Of a stretch of DNA of 52,383 bases, positions 1 through 9,484 are shown one piece after another. Below the pieces are notes generated by a model. That model was not told where the DNA came from. It did not search any database and saw only the letters and a program-made list of their open reading frames with translations. Made by a program: the position numbers and the translations under genes. The stretch is from Fibrobacter intestinalis (GTDB lineage: Bacteria; Fibrobacterota; Fibrobacteria; Fibrobacterales; Fibrobacteraceae), in contig NZ_FUWU01000021.1 of the NCBI RefSeq assembly GCF_900167415.1, positions 1 through 52,383 of the forward strand. Reading direction: 5' to 3'. Each line of letters starts with the position of its first letter. Within the stretch, counting starts at the first letter, position 1.

Positions 1-596
1 CCTTGCAATATTTTCACAGGGTAGAAATCAGTTTTTCCCAATAGTTATGCGGGCTGGGCGGGATTTTAAGGGAGGACTATATAATGTTTCATAAAAAACG
101 GCAAAATGCCACGACTCCAATCCGGAGAAAGTCGGCAAAAGGCAAAATGCCGAGAGGCAGGTGCTGAGAGTTGGGAGTTGGAAGTGGGAAGTTGGGTGCG
201 AAGTGAACGCCGTCATTGCCAGCCGCTTTGCGCTACTTTCCCGCGCAGGAATGGAGTTTTCCCTTTCCTTCGCAAGGAGGGACTGTCTCCTGACCGTCCG
301 GCAAAAGTCGGCAAAAGGCAAAACGCCGAGAGGCAGGAGTTGGGAGTTGATTTTGGCGGCGGAAAATCTAAACTCTAAGTTCTCCCTACTAAGCTCTAAT
401 TTCTCCAAGGCGGCATTCGGCAAAATGCCACGGGCCGGAATCGGTTAAAGTCAACGAATGGTAAAATGCCACGAGCCGAATTTGGGAATTTTGTGGGAGA
501 TTTTTGATGAAATGCCATATTCTCCCCAAAATCCTGAAATGCTGTATATGATTTCCTTAAAAATATTATACCTTTCTTAAGAGAATAGGAGCTTTT
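1..596. repeat. Gene-free repeat-rich DNA
   Basis: No convincing gene is seen. The stretch holds several copies of a short motif built on GGCAAAATGCC or GGCAAAAGTCGGCAAAAGG (near 101, 135, 300-325, 419 and 464). It also has two heptamer tracts of the AGTTGGG type (about 168-200 and 336-352) and a GGGACTGTCTCCTGACCGTCC element near 280. The same kinds of sequence recur between genes elsewhere in the window. Open frames here read through the repeats and show no protein-like composition. A good ribosome site (AGGAG) lies just before the gene that starts at 597. Confidence 0.6.
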
Positions 597-1046
597 ATGG
601 GAAAATTTCACGCCGTTTTAGCCATTTTGTTTTTGTCTGCGACACTTTCATACGCCGAGGGCGGCTGTTCGGGGAATGGGCAAATTTCGGGGATTCCCAT
701 TCAATCCTGCTACGAAAAACTTTCCTCGTTCTACATGGGAATCCAGGCCGACAACGGGATGTTTTTTATCGATCCGGGAAAGAGCGTCCAATATGGAGGC
801 AAGACTTACTGGCTGCGTTTCTTTGTCACATCGGCGAGCAGGGTGTATAATCAAATACAGGCCCTGGCGCAAACGGGCTATGCCACCCGCAGCTCGGTTG
901 AAATCATCTACCCCAATTACGCGACCACTACGGTCACCAATGCCAATGCCGGACTAAATGATGCCAACTGCAGCACGAATACGGACAATGCGGGCAATGC
1001 CGCCTATATGTATTGCCCTATTCAAGCACTCTCCATTCTTGAATAG
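597..1046 (+). CDS. Small secreted protein, function unknown
   Basis: This encodes a 149-residue protein whose first ~20 residues form a typical signal peptide (charged start, hydrophobic core, cut near SYA-EG). The mature part has four cysteines, which would suit disulfides in the periplasm or outside. An AGGAG ribosome site sits a few bases before the ATG. The next gene starts only 3 bases after the stop, so the two are surely co-transcribed with the large secreted protein and lipoproteins that follow. I do not recognise the family. An export role beside the large secreted protein is inferred from position only. Confidence 0.75.
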   Translation: MGKFHAVLAILFLSATLSYAEGGCSGNGQISGIPIQSCYEKLSSFYMGIQADNGMFFIDPGKSVQYGGKTYWLRFFVTSASRVYNQIQALAQTGYATRSSVEIIYPNYATTTVTNANAGLNDANCSTNTDNAGNAAYMYCPIQALSILE

Positions 1047-1049
1047 ATT

Positions 1050-4000
1050 ATGGTCCGGTTGTTTTCGCTCCTGTTGTCCTTTTTCCTCTTTGCTCCGCCC
1101 ATCTTTGCGGCGGTTCATGCCGTTCCCTACAATGTCCGGACGGTTCTCGATTTAAGCGACGGGGACACGCTTTCCCTGACGGGATTTCCGGTGGGGTGGG
1201 CGTATTCCCGCGTGGTCCTCGGCATCAACTCGACGCCATCCGTCCCGATGGCAGGGCATCTTGTCGTCAACAACTGCAAATACACTCTGGACTCCTATTA
1301 CCGGGAAATTGCCTTTGCGACAGAGATTAAAATTACGTATTCGGGAAATCCGCAACAGAGGATGCCCATACAATGGTGGGTTGATGCACAGACGAACTTT
1401 TCCCCCTGCGTATCCGAGTCGGAAATGTCCAGAGAAGATTCGCTTCAAGTCGCCTTAAAGAATTTTTCCGATTCTATATATACCAACAAGATTAAAAATT
1501 ATAGAAGTTTGGGTGAGTTGAATTCGGAAACCTTTTTTGAAGGTAGTTCGGGAAATTTTAAAATTGAAAAGCTCCCAAGTTGGTTCTACAATCGCATTTA
1601 CGTACAAATAGAATCTGTTGATGGTCGTGAACTGAATGGTAGCTCTTATGCGGGTGGGAAACGCGCTAAAATATCGGGACAAACCGCCACTTTTGCCGTT
1701 GTTCAAAAGAATAGGTATGCTCCAACATTTGAACTTGCTTTTCCTGAATATCGAAGGGTCAAGTTGAAATGGTGGGTGGAAGTTGGCGCACCAAAAGAAA
1801 GCGTTGTTGCTGCAGTAGAAGATAAGCTGAGCGAGGACTCCGTTCATGTCCTCTATTCCTTTGGGGAAAGTCCGTACACGAATGGGAAAATTAGTTTGAC
1901 ATTCGATAGACGTAATTTTACGGATGGCAAGATTCCTGTTGTAAAAAAGCTTTCTTTTGATCCGCAAGGAATTAGCCAATTAGGTGCTCTTGGAATACGT
2001 GGAAACATTTATGACTTTGAGGCTAATATAAATATCGGCGATAGTGTAACACTCGCCATTCCCCTTGATTTTGATTACAATCCAGAAACGGATTCCATAA
2101 CAATTGAGCATTTTATTGAAACTGAAAATCGTTGGATGGAAGAGCCTGTAGATAGTGTTGTTGGCAATGTTGCCTATTTTAAGGTTGGGCATTTTAGTTG
2201 GCTCCGTTCCTTTTGCCGAAAGGTGGCGAAAACTGCGGTTTCGGTAATGGTTCCGGCTTCAATCATATGTTCGCAGCTGTCAGAGACGTGTGCAAATGTT
2301 GTAGATGATATAGTCAATGGTGTTGCAGAAGTAGATGCGGATATTTTATCGATTCCAGGGAATTTGATTAGTGGTGCCGTTGAAGGTGTTGCTTGGATTT
2401 GGAACCTGCTGGAAAGTCTTTTGTGTTTGGATTTTAGCGAGTTGAAGAATATTTTTGGCTTGCCTAGAACACCTACTTGGGAGATTGAACAAGGGATTCT
2501 TCCTTTTGATGTTTTGCACGAACAAGGAACTATGCGCATAGATGATACAAGTCTTATTGGGGTATTGAAAGACTTACGAAAATCTAATTTCGTAAAGCTG
2601 GAAGACTCCAAAAATAGTGGTTGCTCTGATGATGATGAAATTTGCAAGTGGAAAACAACTCGAAATAATCTAGACATATTGTTGGCCGATGCCATTCTTG
2701 CGAAAATGGACCCTAAACTTGATACAGCAAATTATGGAAAGGCAACATATTCTTATTCAGGGGAGGATGCCGACAAAGTAATAGATTCTTCGGGTAAAGA
2801 GTTTCATTTTAAAGATTACTTTATGACAAATAGTGGCTTGATTGAAAATGCGGCTTGGTTTATTGAAGGTTTAAAATCCTGTTATGGGGTGCTTAATTAT
2901 GCTAGCGGCATAGCTCAAAATTATATTAATTTATATAAATTCATCAAAAAAACTTCTTATACAGGTTCATGTCGTGCGGTTCTTGATTTGATGGTATCCG
3001 ATAAAATAGACTTCGTTGATAATGGATTTAATTGTTCTGAATTTATTCCTCAAATAGTTTCAGACCATTCCATATTGAACAGCCATTCAGAAAAACTTAT
3101 CAAAATCTCAGAAGCGATGGTTCGCGTATCGCTGCTCGCTTGGCTCAACAAAGATGATTTTCGAGATTTTTCTCTTCTCGCTTATAAATCTGTTTATGAT
3201 GGGATTCGTTCTTGGTTGGAGCTTGCTGGGCCTTTCTTTGATTTCAACAATGTGGCCATCAAGGCTTATGGAAGTATTGCTTTATATGAATATATCCATT
3301 ACGGCACAGACAACAACTTTGCCATGGTTAATGGCGCCTTGAAACATCATTATGGTAGCCATGGCGGCTATTCGGAAGGAACGGGATATTCCCAGTATAT
3401 TTGGGATGATTTGACGTATGTTCTTGCTGCGATGAAGGTGGCTTATGCAAATAAAGGGGACACCCTTAAAATAGAGGAAAAGTTTCTAAAATCTCCGGAC
3501 TATATGTTCGAATTTTCTCGACCTGTAGCGAATGTGGGCCTTGTTCCCATAGAAATCGACGATGGTGTAACTTACAATCCAGATTATCGGGTTTGGGCGA
3601 AAATAAAGAACGATGCGAAATACATTGCCATGAGCAACGCCTACCCCCTAAAATGCGTCGATGGCAAGATAAATAGTCTTCTTCCTTTTGGATTTCCCAG
3701 CAAAGATTTATATCTTTCTAACGGGAATACTTTACCCGTTCGGGGAAAAATCTGGAGTAATTTTCAGGACGGCATAGGATTGATTTCCGTTGAAAATGTA
3801 AGTGGCGATACAGTGACGCTTTCGATGATAGCCGAAAGCGGTAATTTGTGGACTCGCGGGCAGGCGCATGACCAACAGGATAATTTGTCCATAACCCTTG
3901 CCAGTTCACGGAACGGCTTCATCCTTCAAGATAGAGGATATACTGGTTTTGGCGACAGAGCTGAAGACGATGCGTTCCATCGCTATAACAGCCATAATGT

Positions 4001-4973
4001 TTTGACCTATAATAAGGGAAATGGACAAGAAGATAATCGGATCATTGGATTTTCTGAACTGTGGCCCAGGATTAATGACTTTACCGGATCCTTTCCAGGT
4101 GCTTTGATATCAACGATTCTTGCTGGTGTAGAAATCTATTGGAACATTTTCGGGATTGACCATGAATTTCGCGTCGAAGGCGGTAATGAGGCGTCCGTTT
4201 TGGGAGAAGTCAAGGATTTTGCGAATAAGGCTGTCGGTTATACCGCGGAAACTAAGATCGATAAACCTGCTGCCGCCACGTCAGTGCCGGAAATTTACAA
4301 CAATCGGAGTATTTTGTATTTTGGTGGAAATTTCTGGGTAATCGACAGGCCTACTTCTACAGGGATGAAGTGGCTCGGGAACTCACCGGTAGCGGGGTGG
4401 GATGTTTTGAAGAGCTGCGGATTGAAAGTCTTTGGCTCGTCTCAAGCACCATTAGATGCGGATAGTTATTTGTATGCCCCTATAAAACAAAACGGAGCTA
4501 GAACCGATTTTCCGGGCGGCGAATTGTTAAACCATTCATTTTCCTTCTATGACAAGGATGCAGCAACCTATGTAATGACATACGCTGTCGATGATGAAAA
4601 TTTTGAAAAGACACTTTTGAATTGCCCCAAAGATTATCAATGTTTTGAAAATGCCTCCGCCAATAAACGCCTGATCGTTCCTCCTCGGAATTCAAAATTC
4701 AGAATTTGCAAGGCACTGCCTGCAAATGAATGCAGTGGTGAGGTAAAGTCGTCCGGCATAACCATGATGATCAAGAAATCATCCCATTCATGGACTGCGG
4801 ACTGGGTTCTTGACGGAAAATTGACGAAAAATGAAAATTCCGTGGAAACAGATATTGCTGGCGTAACGGTTTCACGAACAGGGTATGTAATCAGGAACCT
4901 GGATGGATCGACCCAAAACGGCAAATATGAAAGCCCCAATTTGCCGGCAATACCCCTTCTTCTCTTGAGGTAA
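1050..4973 (+). CDS. Large secreted protein with heparinase II/III-like region
   Basis: This encodes a 1307-residue protein with an N-terminal signal peptide (hydrophobic to about residue 20). Residues ~330-385 contain a beta-rich segment ending in a YFKVGHFSW-like motif. Residues ~770-783 carry GGYSEGTGYSQY, and ~937-990 carry a GQAHDQQDNLS block, then LQDRGYTGF and a SHNVLTY motif. This order resembles the toroid and beta-sheet halves of heparinase II/III-like polysaccharide lyases, where an EG..Y motif and an HxxDQ..S/HN pair are typical. The substrate is unknown and activity is not proven. The gene sits 3 bases after a small secreted protein and 2 bases before a lipoprotein gene. By eye, the first ~135 codons are GC-rich like their neighbours and the rest is clearly AT-richer, suggesting a mosaic origin. 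The heparinase call is made from motifs only. Confidence 0.7.
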   Translation: MVRLFSLLLSFFLFAPPIFAAVHAVPYNVRTVLDLSDGDTLSLTGFPVGWAYSRVVLGINSTPSVPMAGHLVVNNCKYTLDSYYREIAFATEIKITYSGNPQQRMPIQWWVDAQTNFSPCVSESEMSREDSLQVALKNFSDSIYTNKIKNYRSLGELNSETFFEGSSGNFKIEKLPSWFYNRIYVQIESVDGRELNGSSYAGGKRAKISGQTATFAVVQKNRYAPTFELAFPEYRRVKLKWWVEVGAPKESVVAAVEDKLSEDSVHVLYSFGESPYTNGKISLTFDRRNFTDGKIPVVKKLSFDPQGISQLGALGIRGNIYDFEANINIGDSVTLAIPLDFDYNPETDSITIEHFIETENRWMEEPVDSVVGNVAYFKVGHFSWLRSFCRKVAKTAVSVMVPASIICSQLSETCANVVDDIVNGVAEVDADILSIPGNLISGAVEGVAWIWNLLESLLCLDFSELKNIFGLPRTPTWEIEQGILPFDVLHEQGTMRIDDTSLIGVLKDLRKSNFVKLEDSKNSGCSDDDEICKWKTTRNNLDILLADAILAKMDPKLDTANYGKATYSYSGEDADKVIDSSGKEFHFKDYFMTNSGLIENAAWFIEGLKSCYGVLNYASGIAQNYINLYKFIKKTSYTGSCRAVLDLMVSDKIDFVDNGFNCSEFIPQIVSDHSILNSHSEKLIKISEAMVRVSLLAWLNKDDFRDFSLLAYKSVYDGIRSWLELAGPFFDFNNVAIKAYGSIALYEYIHYGTDNNFAMVNGALKHHYGSHGGYSEGTGYSQYIWDDLTYVLAAMKVAYANKGDTLKIEEKFLKSPDYMFEFSRPVANVGLVPIEIDDGVTYNPDYRVWAKIKNDAKYIAMSNAYPLKCVDGKINSLLPFGFPSKDLYLSNGNTLPVRGKIWSNFQDGIGLISVENVSGDTVTLSMIAESGNLWTRGQAHDQQDNLSITLASSRNGFILQDRGYTGFGDRAEDDAFHRYNSHNVLTYNKGNGQEDNRIIGFSELWPRINDFTGSFPGALISTILAGVEIYWNIFGIDHEFRVEGGNEASVLGEVKDFANKAVGYTAETKIDKPAAATSVPEIYNNRSILYFGGNFWVIDRPTSTGMKWLGNSPVAGWDVLKSCGLKVFGSSQAPLDADSYLYAPIKQNGARTDFPGGELLNHSFSFYDKDAATYVMTYAVDDENFEKTLLNCPKDYQCFENASANKRLIVPPRNSKFRICKALPANECSGEVKSSGITMMIKKSSHSWTADWVLDGKLTKNENSVETDIAGVTVSRTGYVIRNLDGSTQNGKYESPNLPAIPLLLLR

Positions 4974-4975
4974 GC

Positions 4976-5728
4976 ATGGTTAAAATTTTACTGTTCATCT
5001 GCCTGCTGTTACTGAATAGTTGTTCTTGCATTTATGGAGGCGACGATCAGCCTCCTCCGGAACCCTTTCACTATTCAGGAAATATAGAAACTAGAACGCA
5101 CAAGCCGTTGCTTTTTGAATTTGAATGGCAGGATGATTCTTTGGTAAAAGCTGGCGTTTTTGTAAAATACGTTGAAAGTGTGGAAAATTCTTCTAATTGC
5201 CCAAATTGTGAAGATTCTTTAGGTTGTAGTTGTTACGTAAAGGGTGCTCGCTATGCTTTGGAGTCCAAAGTGGTCGGCGAAGATTCTTTGTTTACTACCA
5301 GAGGATCCGAAATAGATTCTCTCGTGGTCAAGCTATTCCACTCTATCGATTCCACGCAGCATCTTAAATTCTCCTTGAAGGACTCGGCAAATGCTGTCAA
5401 ATCTTACAATCTGGATTTGACCCCTTTGATTTCTTATGCCAATAGTCCAATGCATTATGAAATTCGTGGTGATTCCATCGACATATTCCTTCCCGAAGGG
5501 AATTTTTACGTTTTGTATATCGGATCTTGTTATAATGGCATTGATGATTTTGATGAGTTTAATGACATGTGCTGGGTATATAAAACTTCTAAAGATTCAC
5601 AAACCATAACCTTGGAAGTAGCCGCTTTTACCCATTTGTTTTATGAGGTTCACTTTGATTTTGATGAAGAAAACAACACGGAAGGGGATTTCTTTACTTT
5701 TAAATGGAAATACTCCAATGTGTTTTAG
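4976..5728 (+). CDS. Lipoprotein, function unknown
   Basis: This encodes a 250-residue lipoprotein. The signal peptide ends in a lipobox LLNSC with C16 as the likely lipidated cysteine. A second cysteine follows two residues later, and a CPNCEDSLGCSC cluster sits near residue 70. The remainder is acidic and beta-rich by composition. It begins 2 bases after the large heparinase-like gene and its end overlaps the start of the next lipoprotein gene by 11 bases, so all belong to one operon. The family is not recognised. A surface partner of the large protein is plausible but inferred only from order. Confidence 0.75.
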   Translation: MVKILLFICLLLLNSCSCIYGGDDQPPPEPFHYSGNIETRTHKPLLFEFEWQDDSLVKAGVFVKYVESVENSSNCPNCEDSLGCSCYVKGARYALESKVVGEDSLFTTRGSEIDSLVVKLFHSIDSTQHLKFSLKDSANAVKSYNLDLTPLISYANSPMHYEIRGDSIDIFLPEGNFYVLYIGSCYNGIDDFDEFNDMCWVYKTSKDSQTITLEVAAFTHLFYEVHFDFDEENNTEGDFFTFKWKYSNVF

Positions 5729-6323
5729 AATTCTTTGTCTTTTCTGCCTGATATTTTTCGGTTGCTCCGATTTGCTGGAACTGCCTGATTCCCCTGATCC
5801 CAATGAGCAGGAACACCTTTTCGACGTGCGTCTTGCCGTTCATTGCGAACGGGATATGTCATGCCGCTCTAGCGTGTTCATTGGAAGAGGGCCTTTTCAA
5901 AATCGCTATTACGATCCATATTCGTACTTCATCGCTGGAAAAGACACCCTTCTTTATAGATCAGGTAAATTTATCGACGGTGCGGATACGTTGTCTTCTT
6001 GGAATCTCCCTGTGACGGATGGACATGTCTATTTTTCCTTTTTGTATAAAAGTAGGCGCAAGGATTACGACATCGATTTGGCACCTTGGCTGGGCGAAAT
6101 TTCGTCATCGCAGGATTCGGTTACCCTTACCAATTTTGAAATAGGTTCTGAAGTTTGTTTTCTCAAAGTTCGTGGAGAATCTTACTGCCAAACCATTCAA
6201 GAAAGAACGGAAAAAATCACGATTCCCAATGACTCCTCTTTTTATTCGTTTTTCAAAGTGCAGCATAATTGTCCCTTTGACGGTACGACTTTAAATATTG
6301 CGCTTACGGCTTATTGGCGGTAA
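5718..6323 (+). CDS. Lipoprotein, function unknown
   Basis: The ATG at 5718 is chosen because it places a short charged start before a hydrophobic stretch and a lipobox IFFGC (C16). The longer upstream frame only reads through the previous gene. The product is about 201 residues. It overlaps the preceding lipoprotein gene by 11 bases, which points to translational coupling. The mature part has scattered cysteines (CERDMSC and others) that could pair in the envelope. It resembles its neighbour in size and general make-up and may be a distant relative, but I cannot show that. No known family is recognised. Confidence 0.7.
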   Translation: MCFRILCLFCLIFFGCSDLLELPDSPDPNEQEHLFDVRLAVHCERDMSCRSSVFIGRGPFQNRYYDPYSYFIAGKDTLLYRSGKFIDGADTLSSWNLPVTDGHVYFSFLYKSRRKDYDIDLAPWLGEISSSQDSVTLTNFEIGSEVCFLKVRGESYCQTIQERTEKITIPNDSSFYSFFKVQHNCPFDGTTLNIALTAYWR

Positions 6324-6550
6324 ATGAGGCGCTATATGGGGAATTTCTGACGAAATGTCTTCAGGAGCCGGGGCCTGCCATTTTGAATCTGGCCGAGTGA
6401 AGAAGAAATCAAGAAAGGACATTCCAAGGAAAAACAGCCGCCTCCTTGAAATAATCTATATTTCATCCCGACATAGTTTGGGAATTTCCGCCCCCAGCGG
6501 GAATTTCTAAACGCCCGGAAAATTTCGAGATTCGTCTCTTATTCTTACGA
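6324..6550. other. Intergenic, no gene seen
   Basis: This stretch separates the lipoprotein operon from the structured RNA. No open frame with protein-like content was found on either strand, and no clear sigma-70 promoter could be placed in front of the RNA copy that starts at 6551. Confidence 0.5.
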
Positions 6551-6692
6551 CTGAAACTACCACTTTCAACTTCTACAAGAGTAAGACGAACGCTCACGTC
6601 CCTATGGGGCGTGGGTCGTTTTGCTTATCGTAGAAAAGGGTGTGGTAGCCCGCAGTCGTGATAAGCGAGTGAAACGACTCCACGCCTTTTTT
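6551..6692 (+). ncRNA. Structured leader RNA / attenuator, copy 1
   Basis: A nested fold can be drawn by hand. Outer stem: CTACCAC (6557-6563) with GTGGTAG (6642-6648). Second stem: TTCTAC (6571-6576) with GTAGAA (6630-6635). Third stem: AAGACGA (6583-6589) with TCGTTTT (6616-6622). Apical stem: CTCACGTCCC (6593-6602) with GGGGCGTGGG (6606-6615). An alternative fold uses the same central strand: GGCGTGG and GCTTATC (6608-6614, 6623-6629) with GATAAGC and CCACGCC (6660-6666, 6680-6686), followed by T6 at 6687-6692. That is an intrinsic terminator. The restriction-modification gene starts ~78 bases later. The second copy at 9485 preserves both folds with different bases. The family is not one I recognise. 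Confidence 0.7.
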
Positions 6693-6769
6693 GTTGCCCC
6701 GACATTTTGGCTTGAGTCGCAATCGCTTGAATAAGGGTGATTCTCTATCCCCTTTAACGCGGAGCGCAA

Positions 6770-9373
6770 ATGGCCAAAAGTATTGAAGAACAGGTAGAAG
6801 ATTGGTGCAAAAACCAATTGGAAAAATACTTCACCAAAACAGAAAGCATCAACTTCGAAATTGACGAAGCTCTCAAGAAAGCCCCCAGCAAAAAAGGGGG
6901 ATCCGGTCAAAATCTTCCCGACATCAAATGTTTTGTGTCCGTTGACTTTAGGAACATTCCCGTCATGGTGGAATGCAAGGGAACGAAAGGGGACTTTATA
7001 AAAACCGATGAAAACGGATTGGTTTCCAATACGAACAAAAAAGGGGAACCCGACTATGCCGCCATTGCCAAATACGCCGTCAATGGAGCAATCCACTATG
7101 CAAAATCCATTCTCAATTATACCGAAACCTATCAGGAAGCGATTGCCGTTGGGGTGAATGGTTATAAGCAGAATGATGATCTGAAAACTGAAATAGGCGT
7201 TTATTACCTATCGAAGGAAAACCTGGGCATACCCAAAGAAGTTGAAAAATTCACGGATTTGAGTTTTTTGAAAAAGAAAAATTGGAAGAATTTCTTCAAG
7301 ATGATTGATGAAATCCAATTGACATCAGAAGAACTGGAAAACCGGAAACTCGCCTTGGAAGATGAAATCGAATCCAAACTGAAACGATTGAACCAAACCC
7401 TGCATGACGATTTGGGAATCGCTGTTAAATCCAGAGTGATGCTCATTGTCGGGTTGATTATGGCAGGACTCGGTGTAGAAGAAGTTTCCGACGGATTGAA
7501 AGTCGAGGAATTGAAAGGTGAAACAGGGAAAAAATCCAACGACGGACAAAAGATTGTAGATAAAATAGAAGACTTTTTACGAGAGAAAAAACTGCCCGAA
7601 GAAAAACGGGAAGTTATCATGAACGAAGTGTCAAACGTCTTCAAAAACCAAGACCTCTATACTCCCCAAAACGGAGAAAGCAAACTCCGAAAAGTTTACA
7701 CCATCGTCCACAACGATATTCTGCCCTACCTCTCTTCCGAATTGCACAATATCGATTTTACAGGAAGACTTTTCAATGTCCTTAATGATTGGGTCGATGT
7801 CCCCGACGGTGCCGAAAACGATGTCGTTTTGACTCCAAGATACGTAACGGAAGTCATGGCGAGATTGGCATCCGTCAATAAGGACAGCTATGTTTGGGAT
7901 TACGCAACGGGATCGGCGGGCTTTCTGATTTCGGCGATGCATTTGATGATTGCCGATGCAACGCGTAAAATCAAGAGTCCCGACGAACTGCGCTCTAAAA
8001 TGGCAAAAATCAAGGCGGAACAGTTGCTCGGTATTGAAAAACTTCCCGAAATATACATTCTTGCCGTATTGAATATGATTTTGATGGGCGACGGCTCTTC
8101 GAATATTATTAATGGCAACTCTCTAACGCAATTCGATGGAAAATACCAGCAAGGGAAACTTCGCGACGAAAAATTCCCGGCCAATGTATTCTTGCTGAAT
8201 CCTCCCTATTCGGCGCCCGGCAAGGGAATGATTTTTGTGGAGAAGGCGCTTTCTCAAATGAGCGGGGGCAAAGCCGCTGTACTGATTCAAGAAAACGCCG
8301 GAAGTTCGCAAGGCGAAGGATTCACCCGGCGAATTTTGGAGCGCAATACACTTGTGGCCTCCATACACATGAGCACGGATTTGTTCATCGGGAAATCGAG
8401 CGTCCAAACGGCCATCTATGTGTTCGATGTGGGCGTTCCCCACGATACCGAAAAACTCGTAAAGTTCATCGATTTTTCAAATGACGGATACGCTCGGCAA
8501 AATCGCAAAAAATCAAGCCAATGCGTCAATCTAAAAGATGTGGACAACGCCAAGGAACGCTACGACGAAATTGTAAACCTTGTGGTTCGCGGCAAAGGCA
8601 AAGACGAAAAGAATTTGAATTATTACAAGGACTGTTACATTGAAGATTACATTTCATTGGAAGGCAACGACTGGACCTATAGCCAGCACAAGAAAATCGA
8701 TATAAAGCCAACCGAGGATGACTTCAAAAAAGTTGTCCAGGAATACATGGCTTGGCTAATCGGCGACTTGATTAAGAATGGAGACGACTGCCTGAGAGAA
8801 AATAGTATTGGGCTAGACGATTGCGAACTGACGAAGGAAGAAAAAGATTGCATAAATGGAAAAGACGTTGCTTTTGAAAAATTCACAATAGGCGATTTAT
8901 TTGACATTCATCCGACAAAAGCATATAAAGCAACAAATAAAGATTTATTTCATGCTGAAGGAAAAATACCTGTTGTCGCCAATTCCTCTGTAGATAATGG
9001 AATTGGTGGATGGAGTCATCTCAAAGCCACAGAAACAGGAAATAAAATCGTATTTAGCGACACGACAACATCGGATTCCATTTTTTATCAACCAAAAGCT
9101 TTTGTTGGATATCCTCATGTTCAAGGTTTGTATCCCTATTCCAACAAATGGCGTGAAAATAGTTTGCTTTACTTTGTTTCGTGTTTTAGAAAATGTGCTT
9201 TTGGAAAGTTTAACTATGGACTCAAATTTACCAGAGTCATTGCAAAACAAATGAATGTGATTTTACCTGCTAAACCCAACGGAGAAATCGACTATGATTT
9301 TATGGAAAACTTCATTTCTGCCCAAAAGAAACTTGTTGCTCAAAAAGTCATTCGTTGGCTAAAACAGCAATAA
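6770..9373 (+). CDS. Type IIG-like restriction-modification enzyme (R-M-S in one chain)
   Basis: This 867-residue protein combines the three parts of a restriction-modification system. Residues ~50-70 hold a PD-(D/E)xK-like nuclease core (PD at 50, VECKG near 67-71). Residues ~340-600 form an N6-adenine methyltransferase of the HsdM type, with motif I TGSAGF near 380 and motif IV NPPY at about 477. Residues ~703-865 form one HsdS-like target-recognition domain (FTIGDLFDIHPTKAYK...). Such fusions cut and methylate DNA as single proteins (type IIG/BcgI-like). The ATG has a GGAG just upstream. The same structured RNA lies on both sides. In frame after the TAA there are 22 further codons before another stop, perhaps a trimmed tail. 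The recognition sequence cannot be told from sequence. Confidence 0.85.
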   Translation: MAKSIEEQVEDWCKNQLEKYFTKTESINFEIDEALKKAPSKKGGSGQNLPDIKCFVSVDFRNIPVMVECKGTKGDFIKTDENGLVSNTNKKGEPDYAAIAKYAVNGAIHYAKSILNYTETYQEAIAVGVNGYKQNDDLKTEIGVYYLSKENLGIPKEVEKFTDLSFLKKKNWKNFFKMIDEIQLTSEELENRKLALEDEIESKLKRLNQTLHDDLGIAVKSRVMLIVGLIMAGLGVEEVSDGLKVEELKGETGKKSNDGQKIVDKIEDFLREKKLPEEKREVIMNEVSNVFKNQDLYTPQNGESKLRKVYTIVHNDILPYLSSELHNIDFTGRLFNVLNDWVDVPDGAENDVVLTPRYVTEVMARLASVNKDSYVWDYATGSAGFLISAMHLMIADATRKIKSPDELRSKMAKIKAEQLLGIEKLPEIYILAVLNMILMGDGSSNIINGNSLTQFDGKYQQGKLRDEKFPANVFLLNPPYSAPGKGMIFVEKALSQMSGGKAAVLIQENAGSSQGEGFTRRILERNTLVASIHMSTDLFIGKSSVQTAIYVFDVGVPHDTEKLVKFIDFSNDGYARQNRKKSSQCVNLKDVDNAKERYDEIVNLVVRGKGKDEKNLNYYKDCYIEDYISLEGNDWTYSQHKKIDIKPTEDDFKKVVQEYMAWLIGDLIKNGDDCLRENSIGLDDCELTKEEKDCINGKDVAFEKFTIGDLFDIHPTKAYKATNKDLFHAEGKIPVVANSSVDNGIGGWSHLKATETGNKIVFSDTTTSDSIFYQPKAFVGYPHVQGLYPYSNKWRENSLLYFVSCFRKCAFGKFNYGLKFTRVIAKQMNVILPAKPNGEIDYDFMENFISAQKKLVAQKVIRWLKQQ

Positions 9374-9484
9374 AGCAACGAAGACATTCTTGAAATGGAA
9401 AACAACTCCCATCATCTGAAGGAATATAAAACCGTCAAGTAATCCGATTTTGACATAGACTGAAAAGATTCTTGTTTCCCTACC
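9374..9484. other. Short gap with in-frame tail after the R-M stop
   Basis: After the TAA of the restriction-modification gene the same frame continues for 22 codons (SNEDILEMENNSHHLKEYKT...) to a second TAA at about 9440. This could be the original C-terminus cut short by a nonsense change, or chance. A TTGACA at 9450-9455 could be a -35 box for the second RNA copy, but no good -10 box is seen at the expected distance. Confidence 0.35.

Noticed and set aside
6603-6632. Nine-codon leader peptide (ATG at 6604) inside RNA copy 1
   Set aside because: It has no ribosome site, and copy 2 lacks the ATG.
6551-6692. Retron msr/msd RNA
   Set aside because: No reverse transcriptase gene is near either copy.
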